Below the pieces are notes generated by a model. It was not told the DNA's origin, made no database searches, and saw only the letters and a program-made list of their open reading frames with translations. 64,000 bases of DNA, taken from NCBI GenBank assembly GCA_023078685.1, contig JALGAS010000007.1, forward strand, positions 1,984,001 to 2,048,000. The letters run 5' to 3'. Made by a program: the position numbers and the translations under genes. The stretch's first letter is position 1. Every line of letters starts with the position of its first letter. The stretch comes from Neopestalotiopsis rosae. Taxonomy: Eukaryota; Ascomycota; Sordariomycetes; Amphisphaeriales; Sporocadaceae. This document shows positions 1 to 11,211 of the stretch, in pieces.

Positions 1-1008
1 CAAGAGGTGGGATGCGCCCGAAATCTACGATATAGCATTGGCTTGAGTCTGAGCTGTGTGTTTACAAGTGGAACAGCGATTTACATACAACACGAGCGGA
101 ATAAGATACCGTGATATATCACTTATGCATCACTCATCAGGTACAACTAGGTATTGTTTGTTGATCAATAAGAATATTATTCCGCTCCTGAAATTCCGGA
201 TGCCTGTAAACTTGGGGTCATCCGCTTCAGGGACCACTGGCCGAAATGGTGACGCACTAAAGCCCCCACAACGGTAGCTAGTGCTCCTTCGCTTACCCGG
301 CCAGCGATTAGGTAGCGCGGCCTAAAACACTCGACACAACAGCGGCTGAAAGACAACAAATTTTATCACGAAATGCAGCATGTGCTAAGCGAACGACAAT
401 ACTATTTGAGAAACCGTTCATCGTCAACTCCGATGTCGAAATGATACATGTGATACAGTGGAAGGAATGTGCTATACAGTCGAGCCCTGGGCGGCTACAT
501 ATATATTGACAGTGGATACAATACCTCAAGTGCTTATATGTGCCCCGCAATCAAGACGAGGGTACTCTACGGGTTACAGATTACACTGACACCAAGCTTA
601 CCCGAATCCCAACATAAGGACTTTGATGCTGTGAAACCAAGGACGAATCCTACCAAATTTTGTGTTTATCTGATTCGTCTATTGCTATGAATCATAATGA
701 GACCATCCACATGTTCCGAAAGGTGGAAAAGGGAAGAAAAGGAAGACGAGGAAGCAGTTGACATATGAAATGCTTGGTATGGGGCGCGGAATATAGAACC
801 CTTCTTTAGCTCCTGAATTCTTGAGGCGGTGACTGGAGATACTCTTCACTATACGAAGTCACCCCTGCTATAATGTAACCATACGTTACCTAAGCTCAGA
901 ATTCTTTATCAAATACCGCGGCATTGTTTCTCGGGAGAAGACGAAGATTTGGAACTTTCCTCCTGCGAACACCATTGCAAAGCCGTTGTACGCCTTCATT
1001 CGTTCAAG
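1..1008. other. Gene-free left edge
   Basis: Only short open frames with no recognisable protein features are present, on both strands. The last 100 bases presumably hold the promoter and 5' leader of the flavin oxidase gene that starts at 1009. I see no repeat or RNA gene here. Confidence 0.6.
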
Positions 1009-2762
1009 ATGCGTTCGCATGTCCTATCTGGGGCTTTTTTGCCCATTGCGACTCTGGCCTCCAACTCATCGTCGTCGGTGTGCAAATGTTTCCCTGGCGA
1101 TGCATGCTGGCCCTCGCAGACCGAGTGGGATCTTCTGAACACCACTGTATCAGGCCGACTCGTCGCAACCACCCCCTTGGGTTCCCCGTGCCATGACCCG
1201 ACTTATGACGCCGATTTATGTGCCAGTCTTCAAGATCAATGGCTGTATTCTGGAATCCAGTAAGTCCTGCCCAAGTTTCAGCTCATTGGAGCGCAGTTTA
1301 AGCCCTATCTGACCGAGATGATTCTAGCATGAGCTCGTCCTCTTCAGTCATGGCTCCTTTCTTTGCCAATCAAAGCTGCGACCCCTTCACAGCAGAAGAT
1401 GTTCCTTGCACTATGGGTAATTATGTCCGCTATGCTATCAATGCCACCGGCGCAGAAGACATCATCGCAGCAGTTGAGTTCTCCAAGGAGAGGAACGTTC
1501 GCCTGGTCATTCGCAACACCGGCCACGATTACCTCGGTCGATCAACCGGTGCTGGGGCCTTGGGAGTATGGACCCATTACCTCAAGAGCATCGAATCCTT
1601 GGATTGGGCCGACGACGCTTACACTGGAAAAGCTCTCAAGGTGGGAGCGGGCGTGCAAGGATTCGAAGCGCTAGCTGCGGCACAGCAGCTGGGTCTCGTC
1701 GTGGTCACTGGCGAATGTCCCACCGTCGGTCTGGCTGGTGGTTATACCCAGGGTGGTGGTCACTCTGCTCTGAGCACCACCTTTGGTCTCGCTGCCGACA
1801 ATACGCTCTCCTTTGATGTGGTGACTGCTGCGGGTGAGCTCGTCACTGCCAGTCGAACGCAAAACGCCGACCTCTACTGGGCCCTCAGCGGTGGCGGCGG
1901 AGGCAATTATGGTGTCGTGGTCTCCCTGACTGTCCGAGCTCACCCAGACACGGTGATTGGCGGTGCTAGCTTTGCCGTCTCGGCTGGTGACAACCAGACA
2001 ACAGACCAGATCTTTGCCGCCGTAGATGCCTATCACGAAAGTGTCATTGATATTGTAGACGCGGGTACAATGTCAATCTACTACTTTGGCACTGGCTTTC
2101 TGCAGCTGCCTGCTGTAACGGCCTACAATAAGACAAAAGATGAGCTCGCGCAGATCTTGTCGCCCTTTCTGTCAAAGGTCGAATCACTGGGGCTCTCCTA
2201 CACGGTCGATTACACCGAGTTCTCTTCTTACTACGACCACTATGACCACTACTGGGGCCCACTTCCGCTGGGAAATATCCAGGTCGGAACGGCTCTATAC
2301 GGAGGTCGCTTGATCTTGAGAAATCAGATTGGAAATATTAGTCAGGCATCACGCGACCTGGCGGCGGAAAGCACCACATTCATCGGTGTGAGCACCAACG
2401 TGTCTCGGTTTGGTGGCGACAATGCAGTACTCCCGCAGTGGAGAGAAGCCATTGTCCATGCAACACTTGCCCTGCCTTGGAATAACAGCGCGTCTTGGTC
2501 CGAGGATCTCGCGGCGCAAGCGCACGTAACCGACGTGGTGTTACCCATCATCGAAGCGGTAACACCTGGAAGTGGTGCTTATATGAACGAGGCGGATTGG
2601 GCTCAACCCGACTTTCAAGAAGTCTTCTTTGGAAGCAACTACGAGATCCTCCTGCAAGTCAAGGAGAAGTGGGATCCTTCGGGTCTGTTCTACGCCACTG
2701 ATGCTGTTGGTAGCGAGGCTTATACTGTCGCCTCTGATGGCCGTTTGTGTGCAACCTCCTAA
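1009..2762 (+). CDS. Secreted BBE-like FAD-linked oxidase
   Basis: Two exons, 1009-1259 and 1328-2762, joined over a 68-nt GT-AG intron, give 561 residues, normal for the berberine-bridge-enzyme (BBE) family. The N-terminus is a short hydrophobic stretch consistent with a secretion signal. The FAD_binding_4 domain carries NTGHDYLGRS, whose His is the usual 8-alpha attachment point, and GECPTVGLAGGYTQGGGHS, whose Cys is the usual 6-S-cysteinyl attachment point, so a bicovalent flavin is expected. The C-terminal BBE domain is intact, with the DFQEVFFGSNY and KWDPSGLFY elements. Family members oxidise alcohols, sugars or C-N and C-C bonds in secondary metabolites using O2. Substrate is not readable. 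The start at 1009 was chosen because it is the first ATG giving a signal peptide. It lies over 30 kb from the PKS, so a pathway role is speculative. Confidence 0.9.
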
Positions 2763-3147
2763 GCTTTATTACAATTAATAATTAAACGATGACCATATGG
2801 TCACCGTTCTCGTACAGACAAGTATGTACTAAGTATCTGCAAGATACTTAAAGCAGAAACAAGGTCTTTTAATGCATATGATTGAACTTTGTTGAGGTTT
2901 ATAGTTCCGCCAAACACACCCTTTTTGGACGCCTACATTGGCTAGGTATTATATAAAGGTAGCCGTTGCAGCAGTCGTGTGCTGCGGAGTTCGTCCGCAC
3001 CACTCTATTTTCATACATTATTCTCTTACTACCAACAGAATCAACTTCCATTTCTGCCATATACACTGCATCATTAGCAACAAGCTGAACTTCCCCCCTC
3101 ACATCATCACCGCCTTCTTCCGACGCTTGTAACCCATTACAGACAAA

Positions 3148-3354
3148 ATGGCTGTATTCTCATGGAGCATTGTCTTGTTCAGAGTGATTGGAACAATCTT
3201 CTGGTTATCCATTGTATCTTCCATCCAGCCGTACGTAGACAGGCTGTTCAGACCGGTAGAGCGCCCGCCTGTCCGCCGCTCCACCCCCGGCGTCGACTCC
3301 GGCCGCGAAGGAGACGTTCGAGGCTCACGCGCAAGCCATAACAGACGGGCATGA
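3148..3354 (+). CDS. Possible small membrane-anchored protein
   Basis: A 68-codon ATG-initiated frame. The first 27 residues form a hydrophobic helix (around FRVIGTIFWLSIVSSI), followed by a basic, Pro/Arg-rich tail. A pyrimidine-rich stretch lies just before the ATG, as is common in fungal promoters. I do not recognise a family. It could be a genuine small membrane protein or a chance frame; transcript evidence would decide. Confidence 0.3.
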   Translation: MAVFSWSIVLFRVIGTIFWLSIVSSIQPYVDRLFRPVERPPVRRSTPGVDSGREGDVRGSRASHNRRA

Positions 3355-3412
3355 TCGACATAGCGCTGAGTTCAAGAGAAATATACGTTTAATGACAGAA
3401 AGACCAAAAATA

Positions 3413-3442
3413 GAGAAGAAGAAGAAGAAGAAGAAGAAAAAA
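3413..3442. repeat. GAA trinucleotide microsatellite
   Basis: About eight GAA units followed by an A-rich run downstream of the small ORF at 3148-3354. It is a simple slippage-prone repeat with no sign of being coding. Confidence 0.7.
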
Positions 3443-4211
3443 GACAAAGAATGGCCGGCTCAATTGAACCATGGAAGCTTCTGGGCCCGCACTGGTGAGC
3501 TCCGGCCATCCAAGTTTGACTATCACAGTCAATTTACTGATTTCCTCCGGAGTTACGAAGCGTTCACGCTTTCGCTTTCATAGGATTTCTTCGAAGGCTT
3601 CGACGGCCAATACTTGCGATACCTGCTTACCAGCTTTGTTTTACTAGCATACTCAATTTTGGATCACTCTTTTGCATTATTCGGAATTTTCAGCGACCGT
3701 CAATAAGGCTCGTCCACAGGGGTTAAAATGAGACCGGCTCGAGCAACACCTCATATCTCGTTCGATCCCAATGCATTGATGATTGCGCTACCAGAATTTT
3801 CCCTGCACCACCTTCGATAAAGAAAGAGAGAAAGGATAGGGCCGGCCAAGTGAGAGCAACCTCCAAATGGCTAGTCACCAAGTGACGACTTCAGTGTCAC
3901 GGGCTTCGATAGACAAGGGTCATGACCGTCCTGTACTCCCAACTGTTCTCATGTTTGGTCCAGGCTAGTCTACTTCGGGTCATTATGTATGTACACAGCC
4001 AACCATGCCCAGCCCCGAATTGATGCCTTACCATCTTGCCATCTTGCTATATTGCAAGGATGAATCATCTTCTGGGGTTCGAAACTTTCATCATCATCAT
4101 CATCGCAGAGGTTTGAATCCACTATACAACTACTTGGATAATTCGAACCAATCGGAAATCACCCTCTATCCATGCTTTTTTTCTTCGATCTTGGCCTGCT
4201 TTCTCTCACCC

Positions 4212-5741
4212 ATGCGTCTCCTGAAGCGCAGTCCTTCGGGCAAATTCTGCCTGACCAAGAACTTCGATGAAGATATCCCTCAGTATGCTATTCTTTCGCA
4301 TACATGGGGATCCAATGACGATGAGGTCAACTATGAAGACTTCAAGCAGGGTACTGCCTCTTGCAAAGCCGGTTACGCAAAGATCGAGTTCTGTGGAGAA
4401 CAAGCCGCACGCGATGGCCTTGATTACTTTTGGGTCGACACATGCTGCATAGATAAGTCCAGCAGCACCGAGCTCCAACAATCCATCAGCTCCATGTTTC
4501 GATGGTATCGTGACGCGGCTAAGTGCTACGTCTACCTCGCAGATGTCTTGAGCTCCGATTCCGACGAGCACAACCGTTCGAACAGCCCAGCCTGGGTATC
4601 CGAGTTCTGCCGAAGTCGATGGTTCCGGAGAGGCTGGACGCTTCAAGAACTGATAGCCCCAAGAGCTGTGATATTCTTTGACCAAAATGGCTCGCGACTT
4701 GGTGACAAAGAGATATTGATACAACAAATCTGCGAAATGACCGGCATCGCTGATACCGCGCTTCTCGGACAAAAACCACTCCAGGATTTCAATTTCAGTA
4801 CGCGCTACGATTGGGCGATTGGCCGTGAGACCAAGTACGGAGAAGACTGGGCATACTGTCTTCAAGGCATATTTGGTGTGTGCTTTTCGCCTTTATACAC
4901 CGAGGGTAAAGATAAAGCAGTTCGTCGGCTAGTCCAAGAGATCAAGAACGATCAATTCGGAATTGAGATACAGAGCCCTGTCATTGGTATGTATAACGCA
5001 TCAAAGCATCATTTTTATAGTCACTGCTCACTCCATTTTATAGATGCTGAGAAACACGATCAGATTTTGAATCCTCTCGTGTTAGATATTGCTCTTTTGG
5101 AAACCAAGGTTTTCTTCGATCAAGCCAGAGAAAAAGATGATCAACATAGGTCAAAGATCATAAACAATGCACAGACATTAGCCGCCAACGACACCTGTGT
5201 TTCTGATATACAATCCTGGTTCATGTCATTTCTTTGGCGGATCTTGCGATCTATCGGATTTCCCCGCTTCGTTGAAGACCAGTTGCACCAGCAGCTAGAC
5301 TTTGTGTCCGCTAAACTACGCGACGCGATCGATTCCAATAATAGAATCGCCTGTGACTTACGGCGTGATAACGAGATTATACAGGAGACATTGAGTCAAT
5401 TGAACAAAATTGAGAATATTATTCGGCTGGTGATTAACCCTGATGGAGCGCAATTGAGAGATTCGAGTACCGGGGGCATCCAACATCAGGACGCAAAAGA
5501 CTCAAAGCTCCGATGCGGGTTTGAAGAGGCCCATACGCAGGGTCAACAACTGAAAGTGTTACTACAAGGGACGGAAGGACAAGCCGCGGCACAAGGAATT
5601 CGGGCCACTATTGGAGCACAAAGGCTTGAGAGGGTAAAAGAGGCTTTTGACCGCAATTGCGAGGAATACGACAACAGAACCCCACGGGGACGGATTTGGG
5701 CTTGGATCAAATGGCTGATGTCTTTGGGATCTGGCAATTGA
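4212..5741 (+). CDS. HET-domain (heterokaryon incompatibility-like) protein
   Basis: Cytosolic HET-domain protein, about 490 residues if the 57-nt in-phase intron 4987-5043 (GTATGT...TTATAG) is removed, or 509 if it is retained. The start MRLLKRS at 4212 matches the N-terminus of the second HET gene at 27236. The HET core is complete: PQYAILSHTWG near residue 26, then YFWVDTCCIDKSSSTEL, then SRWFRRGWTLQELIAP, then YGEDWAYCLQGIFGV. After residue about 260 the protein turns into a long helical, charged tail of unknown fold with an aromatic C-terminal end (IWAWIKWLMSLG). HET proteins act in allorecognition and programmed cell death in fungi; the effector tail is usually lineage-specific. The specificity of this one cannot be read. 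Confidence 0.88.
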   Translation: MRLLKRSPSGKFCLTKNFDEDIPQYAILSHTWGSNDDEVNYEDFKQGTASCKAGYAKIEFCGEQAARDGLDYFWVDTCCIDKSSSTELQQSISSMFRWYRDAAKCYVYLADVLSSDSDEHNRSNSPAWVSEFCRSRWFRRGWTLQELIAPRAVIFFDQNGSRLGDKEILIQQICEMTGIADTALLGQKPLQDFNFSTRYDWAIGRETKYGEDWAYCLQGIFGVCFSPLYTEGKDKAVRRLVQEIKNDQFGIEIQSPVIGMYNASKHHFYSHCSLHFIDAEKHDQILNPLVLDIALLETKVFFDQAREKDDQHRSKIINNAQTLAANDTCVSDIQSWFMSFLWRILRSIGFPRFVEDQLHQQLDFVSAKLRDAIDSNNRIACDLRRDNEIIQETLSQLNKIENIIRLVINPDGAQLRDSSTGGIQHQDAKDSKLRCGFEEAHTQGQQLKVLLQGTEGQAAAQGIRATIGAQRLERVKEAFDRNCEEYDNRTPRGRIWAWIKWLMSLGSGN

Positions 5742-5951
5742 GCGCCCTGCAAGGTTTAGAAGCAGTCAATTCTGTTTTGGTCATTTTGGTACTGGAGCTC
5801 CGAAGGGTATATTGGATACAATTCCACGACGAGGCTGAAAGCGGATTGAGTCGCGGTTTTTGTACAGTTTTTATTGCGACAACTATTTCGCTTTTGAGTG
5901 CATCAAGATGATGTCTGGTGACAATTGTTATTGTTTCTTATCGCAATCCAA

Positions 5952-6506
5952 TTACACATCTTTTTGACTACCCAGATACCCATATATGTAACAATACATT
6001 ACCTGCAATATACCACTCCATCTTTCGAGCCCCAGCAAAGCCGATAGAAGAAGCAGTGGTGCCACATAGGTTGCCATGGTACAGAAGTTTACGCCTCGGC
6101 TACTTACCACGAGGGGCTCGGCGAAGCGGACCTTCCTCGTACGCTTCTGGCAAGCCACGCTATCCTGAGGAGCAACCTCAACCGAGTCCAAGCCCTCTTC
6201 CACGACAGTCCTACGGCGCCTGGCTTCTGCACAGCGTTTGTAGATGCTAACCTCTCGCGTGGTGTCCCGGTCCCTCACTGCATGAGCTATTCTTGTGCAG
6301 TCAGACTTAAGCCTCTCGCACCGTTCCAAGATGCTCTCATCAACGGGATCGTCTTCCGCCGTCTCACATACCTCATCAACCCGGAGTAGGAGGCGTGCGG
6401 CATGGAGAAGAGGCAATCCGGGACCGGCCAGCAGTGCCATTTCACGCTCCAGCAGTGCCATAGTTTCACGCTCCAAGACGTGAAGATAAGTGGTGAAGGG
6501 GGCCAT
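5952..6506 (-). CDS. Hypothetical tail-anchored protein
   Basis: An ATG-initiated frame of 184 residues, converging on the HET gene with a 210-bp gap. The N-terminal 100 residues are predicted helical and rich in Leu, Glu and Arg, with a basic RRRR patch near residue 97. A hydrophobic segment near residues 147-160 (YVAPLLLLSALLGL) followed by an aromatic stretch suggests a C-terminal membrane anchor. I do not recognise a family. HET genes in fungi often have small partner genes beside them, so a partner role is conceivable but only inferred. Confidence 0.5.
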   Translation of the reverse strand: MAPFTTYLHVLERETMALLEREMALLAGPGLPLLHAARLLLRVDEVCETAEDDPVDESILERCERLKSDCTRIAHAVRDRDTTREVSIYKRCAEARRRRTVVEEGLDSVEVAPQDSVACQKRTRKVRFAEPLVVSSRGVNFCTMATYVAPLLLLSALLGLERWSGILQVMYCYIYGYLGSQKDV

Positions 6507-7015
6507 ACTTGTCTATTGGATCAACGAGACAAGCTACTGCCAGGAAGTGGGGGGCGGAATTAGAAAACAGTAATGGATGGAGTCGGGTGACCCTGTGTAC
6601 TACTACTATATAAGGGCGATAGTAATTCAATGCACTGTCTCTGACCCGGCAAGAAAATCCTCCTGAAGAGGACATTTCTGTTTTTTATGTTGGGAGAATA
6701 GCCATTGTCCCCTCAAAGAATGGGGTTGTGCATCTTCTGAAGACTGCTGACATAGGGTCCAGACAAAGAAACGAAAGCGCCACACTGCAGGACAAGGCTG
6801 GACTGTACAATGCAGACAAAGACACAATGAAACAATCGAATGACTAGATACAGCGACTCATTGATGATCAAGTTTTAGCGAAAACACTGAGGCGCCTCAA
6901 GGCCATTTTACGCAATCGAAGATATGAATTCTTAAAAAGTAGCATCTACATTACATGAGCTCTATTATGATAAAATGTACGACTAGAAGATCCGCCCTGG
7001 TTTCCTTTCGTTATC
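6507..7015. other. Intergenic spacer
   Basis: Holds the 5' flank of the 184-residue gene and the 3' flank of the tyrosinase gene. No feature recognised. Confidence 0.5.
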
Positions 7016-8510
7016 TCACCAGTAGGTGTAGCACAAGGGTCCAGATTGGGGGTCCATGACCTCGCTGATCTTGCGGTTGGTTCCAAGGGGGCTAAACTCC
7101 ATCTCGTAATCAAGCGTAACGTTGCTGTACGCGACATCGCCAAAGAAGTCGAAAGGATAGGCGAATTGCGTGTCAGGACCGGCAATCTCGGACTTTCGCT
7201 TCTGCCAGTCGAGCTTCTGCCATGTGTACCAGATTCGGTCCATGTTGGCATGCTATATGATACTGTCAGTCTCACGTACAGGCGCCGTTTGGTTGAATAG
7301 GCAGTCAGTATTCGAACTTACGTGGAGGTAGAAGAGCGGATCACCAGGCGACGAGTATACGTTGCCCATCTCGCCCAGGTCGCCACCGACCGACAAGTGA
7401 CCGCCTCCGTGGTAGGTCAAGGTCTCGACCTCGATCGCGCCCTGGACGCGGATGTCGAACTCGGCAAAGGTGGGGGCCAGGAGTGGGTACAGTTGGGCGG
7501 TGATGTTGAGTTTCTGCACCGCGAGGCTGGGCGAGAAGTCTCGGGTCAGACAGTGAGGGCTGTACGAGGTATTGTAACCTATTTGGATGTCAGAAGAGAT
7601 GAATGAAATTTTATCGATGACATGGTTACTGACCGGGTCCCATGTTGACCGTCATGTTCTTGAAGGGGCCATCGAGGACGCAGCCTGGAGCAAGTTAGCG
7701 ACGACATCACCACGCCGGAGAGAACAAATGCTTACCGCCGCCTGTCTTTCCAGGAATGTGTAGTCGAACACTCGAGTCGTTGGAAGAGTCAATGTAGGGA
7801 CCGTTTCCTGTGGAACAGTTTCAGTCCAGATGCCGCCTCCAATTCAATTTCTGCGACTCACCTCCGAAGCCGTTGACGGGGTCAAATACAGGGGCTGCAA
7901 GGAAGCTATCATTCGAGAATGCGTCGAGGGACCAATCTGAAATGCCTTTAGTAAATCATCATAACATCTCAGAACATGCTACTGACTCCAGTATCTATGA
8001 AAGATTAGTCATGAAGTGCACATAGGGTTTGATCTACTCACGGTTGAGCTCCCGTATAGCCACAGACAGATCTGAGCTCGGACTCATACTGAGCGACAAA
8101 CATTCGGTGCCATCTAATGATAGTTTTGTCAGCGGTACAGTCTTTTCTTGATTGGTCATGTGAATGTACTCACGGTTGGAAGAAGCCAACAAAGTGAATA
8201 AAGTCGGTTCGGTTGATGTGTTCGGCCATAAAGTCATCATAGCGTGAGCGAACGCCGGCATAGGTTGCCCCGTTCTGGGCAGGCGCCTTCTGCAAGCATT
8301 TTACCGCTGATATGTAGCTCTGTTTCTCGGTGTTGCTGAGTGTTCGCCTATACAATACGTCAAGAAATGGACCTTGATACGAGACATTGCTATCTGAGGA
8401 ATGACCTACCACTCTCTACGGACCAGAGGGTTCCGACAGGCGGCGACAGCTGAGTCAATCTGGGACAATACCAGAAGGACGGCCGACAAGGCACTGACAG
8501 CGAATCGCAT
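7016..8510 (-). CDS. Secreted tyrosinase (type-3 copper oxidase)
   Basis: Nine exons give 348 residues: 8410-8510, 8174-8347, 8042-8113, 7987-7994, 7862-7936, 7736-7807, 7634-7684, 7322-7578 and 7016-7252; every junction is GT-AG and the frame closes. Residues 1-24 form a signal peptide. Copper site A is H77, H85 and H94 (FIHFVGFFQPWHR). Copper site B is H241 and H245 (HGGGH) and H271 (FYLHHANMDR). PYWNW and DPLFYLHH are family hallmarks. The exon at 7987-7994 is only 8 nt long and supplies part of PYWN; both flanking introns have good branch points (ctaat, tactaa). The enzyme would oxidise phenols to o-quinones outside the cell or in the secretory path; short secreted fungal tyrosinases occur in secondary metabolism and pigment formation. 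It is 25 kb from the PKS, so use of the cluster's phenolic product is only a hypothesis. Confidence 0.92.
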
Positions 8511-10656
8511 GTTGAGCAACGAGATGGTCGGGGAGAGAGCAAAGTAGAAAGGAATTACGTGACGGAACTAGAAAGTAGTACAACGCAAGGGGCGCCTTCT
8601 CTTCGCTTCCTTGGCTTGGCGTGTCTGAGAGTTAATGGGTGACCGAGAGACGGACGTGACAGAATCTCACCATGCAGAAACACACAAACGAACAGACAAC
8701 AAGAAGAGAGAAAGAGGCGGTATGCAAATTGGTCACAGAAGCTTATATGAAAGAAACAGCCACAGGGTCACTCCCGCTCAGCCGCCTCGCCACCTAGACC
8801 GCGATAGGATCGCTTGAGTCCTTGACCATACAAGATAGAGCCTGCAACCCCGTTGAGCATAACGACAAGCAGATGATCTGATTCCGGCCCACAAGTCATC
8901 TTATGGGCCGGGAGATGCTTGCGTGTTCTCTGTGCAGGAATGCCTGATAAAATGCACAGTGAACCCGAAGACTTGGTTCGCAATTATAAAGACCCCTCGT
9001 TGTTTCCTGTACTATTGGTTTTTCTATACCACAAGAGGAGCGGTCGGTCCGCGCAAAGTCGTCTTTATTCTCCACCGGAGGTTACGGTATGTGGGATACA
9101 ATAGGCCGTTATATGCAGGAGCAAGACAAATCATACGTCAAGATGCAAGCCAAGGGCCCCCGCTCTCTAATGGCATGCGCCTGGCGCCAAGGGATCCATG
9201 AATAATGAGAGAGACGCCTGGATGCATCTTTTCTGCCCGAGTACGAATGCTTGTTTATTTTCATGCTGTGCCGTTTCGCCGCAGAGACCGAGCCGGTTCC
9301 CTGGATAAGCACGTGCAGAGCCTTGATCATAGGTAGAGGAATGAGAAACGCACTCTTTTAGAAGATAGGTGCCAAACATACTACACGCACTGGGCGCTCG
9401 AGGACGGGTGATTGTTACGAATATTTATGGCTCGCTTTGAGGCAATTTGTACCGCTATTGCTCGCAGAAAAAGGTGTGATTGATCAACGGGAGCGTCCAT
9501 ACTCGTGGCGAACTTCGAAGCTCGCTTCAATAGATTACAAGCCAACCGCAGCCCATGCCTTGACGTTTACATAGTATCATGCCAGTTGTCAGGCAAGTCA
9601 GGCTATAGAAAGTCGCGACCGCCGGCGGGCCATTTCTCAGAACAGAGCATAGCCCGAATCCACGGTCTCTCGGGCCAGGTCAGGATTTCATCCGACCCTT
9701 GGCAATTTCGGATGAACCCCCGCCAGGCGTCCCTACAGGCCAACTATAATGCTGATGGTAAGTGCAAATATACAAGAAGCTAGTGGAGACAGTTGGTGTG
9801 GTGGGCCGATCGCCTTCGGGAGGGACAAGATCTTGTATCCCTATGACCCCGGTCTGCCTGGGTCCTGGAGCTGGAGGTGGACTCCCCTGCAACAGTCTCC
9901 AATTTAGTACAAGGGCAAACAAGGACCCCTGCCGACGTATATCGGCAAGGTCGGTCAAGACTTGAGCCGAGACGTTCGTTGAGGGATAATACCAGGGGGC
10001 ATACTACAGTAGACGTCGATTTGACTGCACGGGAAAATTACAATGTTTTGGTCCGGCCATGCGGTCTCCTGGAGACGCGTGTCTAAGGCTAGATGACTGG
10101 CGTTTGAGCGTTCGTCCCTGGAAGCGAGGTGAATCGCGGCTGACTAGCATGCGCTGCGGCTTCCCCAGGGCGAGGACGGAACATCCGTCCCTTGAGAGTC
10201 TTATGCCAGGGTGACGGAATTCTATGCTTGTACCAAGCCAGCGAGTCTAATGGACCATTTCTAGTAGAATGGCAATTTTATTAGCCCCCGATATTGTCAT
10301 AGCGAGATGTATTGACAGGCTTGGCCATTTTCGTAGGAACTTGGCGGAATAGAAGTTTGTATGGGAATGTGGTAACGAATGAGTCAACCTATCAGCTTCA
10401 AGCTCGAGGAACCACACAAGTCATGAGCGATGGTTCAGACAACACAACATTTATTTTCAAAAATAAAGTTATATGTAGTCAGAGGATTAAATCACAACAG
10501 CCTCGAAGAGAAAATCACCTCCAAATATCATAACTGTCTGCCCTTTTCGACCAGCCTCGTGACGGACACATCATTCCAGGCAAAGTTTGCTGTCCAGTAC
10601 CGCTTCTAGCCGTGCAAGGACTAGAACTAAAGCTACTGGAAAGCAACTATCATCTC
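8511..10656. other. Long gene-free stretch
   Basis: About 2.1 kb with only short frames lacking domain features. It includes the tyrosinase promoter at its left end. I see no transposon ends, rRNA or tRNA. Confidence 0.5.
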
Positions 10657-11211
10657 CTAAGATGTATAGTAGGCGACGACTTCAGCAAGTGTTTCGTTCA
10701 GATCGTCAATGTACCCCTGAGCGATGAACTTGGCAGCGTCCGGCACCTTGGTGAGAATGGTCACTCCGAAGGCATTGGTTGCAGCCTGGAGCTCAGTGAG
10801 ATAAGCGAGCAGCTCGTCCACATAATCAATCTCCTCAACGAGAGGTTTCTTCTCTTCAACCACAGACACGAGATCATCAATGGTGCCCTCAAGGCTAGTA
10901 ACGGTACCGGCAAAGCCAAGTGCTTCAATGAGAGTGAGCTCATTGCTGGCCGCGGCGATCTGTTCGGCCGAGTTGATGCTATCGACAAGGTCGGCGCCAG
11001 CGGTCTCAATGCCGGGGATTGCGCTCGCATCTGTGGCAGCCTTGAAGAGGTCTCCAAGAGTGACTGCCTTGGCCTGAGCAGCCTCGAGAGCGTTCCTGAT
11101 CTCGATGGCGCTGCGTCTGACCAAGTCGGTTGGGACAGAATTGCCAGAGGGCAGAGCTACGGCAATGCTCGCCAGGGAAGCGAAGCCAGTAAGGTAGTTT
11201 GTGAACTTCAT
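10657..11211 (-). CDS. HsbA-like secreted protein
   Basis: A single exon of 184 residues, starting at the ATG at 11211 because this places MKFTNYLTGFASLASIAVALP, a clear signal peptide, at the N-terminus. The mature part is almost entirely helical with Ala, Leu, Glu and Asp heptads, including TDLVRRSAIEIRNALEAAQ and EEIDYVDELLAYLTELQ. This pattern and length match the hydrophobic-surface-binding protein A (HsbA, cell-wall galactomannoprotein) family, small secreted proteins that coat hydrophobic surfaces and recruit hydrolases. The call is by fold pattern, not by a catalytic motif. The neighbouring regions are gene-free. Confidence 0.7.
   Translation of the reverse strand: MKFTNYLTGFASLASIAVALPSGNSVPTDLVRRSAIEIRNALEAAQAKAVTLGDLFKAATDASAIPGIETAGADLVDSINSAEQIAAASNELTLIEALGFAGTVTSLEGTIDDLVSVVEEKKPLVEEIDYVDELLAYLTELQAATNAFGVTILTKVPDAAKFIAQGYIDDLNETLAEVVAYYTS

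Larger units (their letters stand above)
2763..4211. other. Intergenic region with one doubtful small ORF
   Basis: Apart from the 68-codon frame at 3148-3354 I see only a GAA-rich microsatellite near 3413-3442 and AT-rich spacer. The last 200 bases lie open in frame with the HET gene but start with no domain feature, so I treat them as leader. Confidence 0.5.

Noticed and set aside
4060..4130. B-box-like words (GGTTCGAAAC, GGTTTGAATCC) suggesting a tRNA
   Set aside because: No matching A-box or cloverleaf can be folded around them, and they lie in the leader of the HET gene.
4206..4865. A 219-codon open frame on the minus strand
   Set aside because: Opposite the HET domain of the gene at 4212; no motif of its own.
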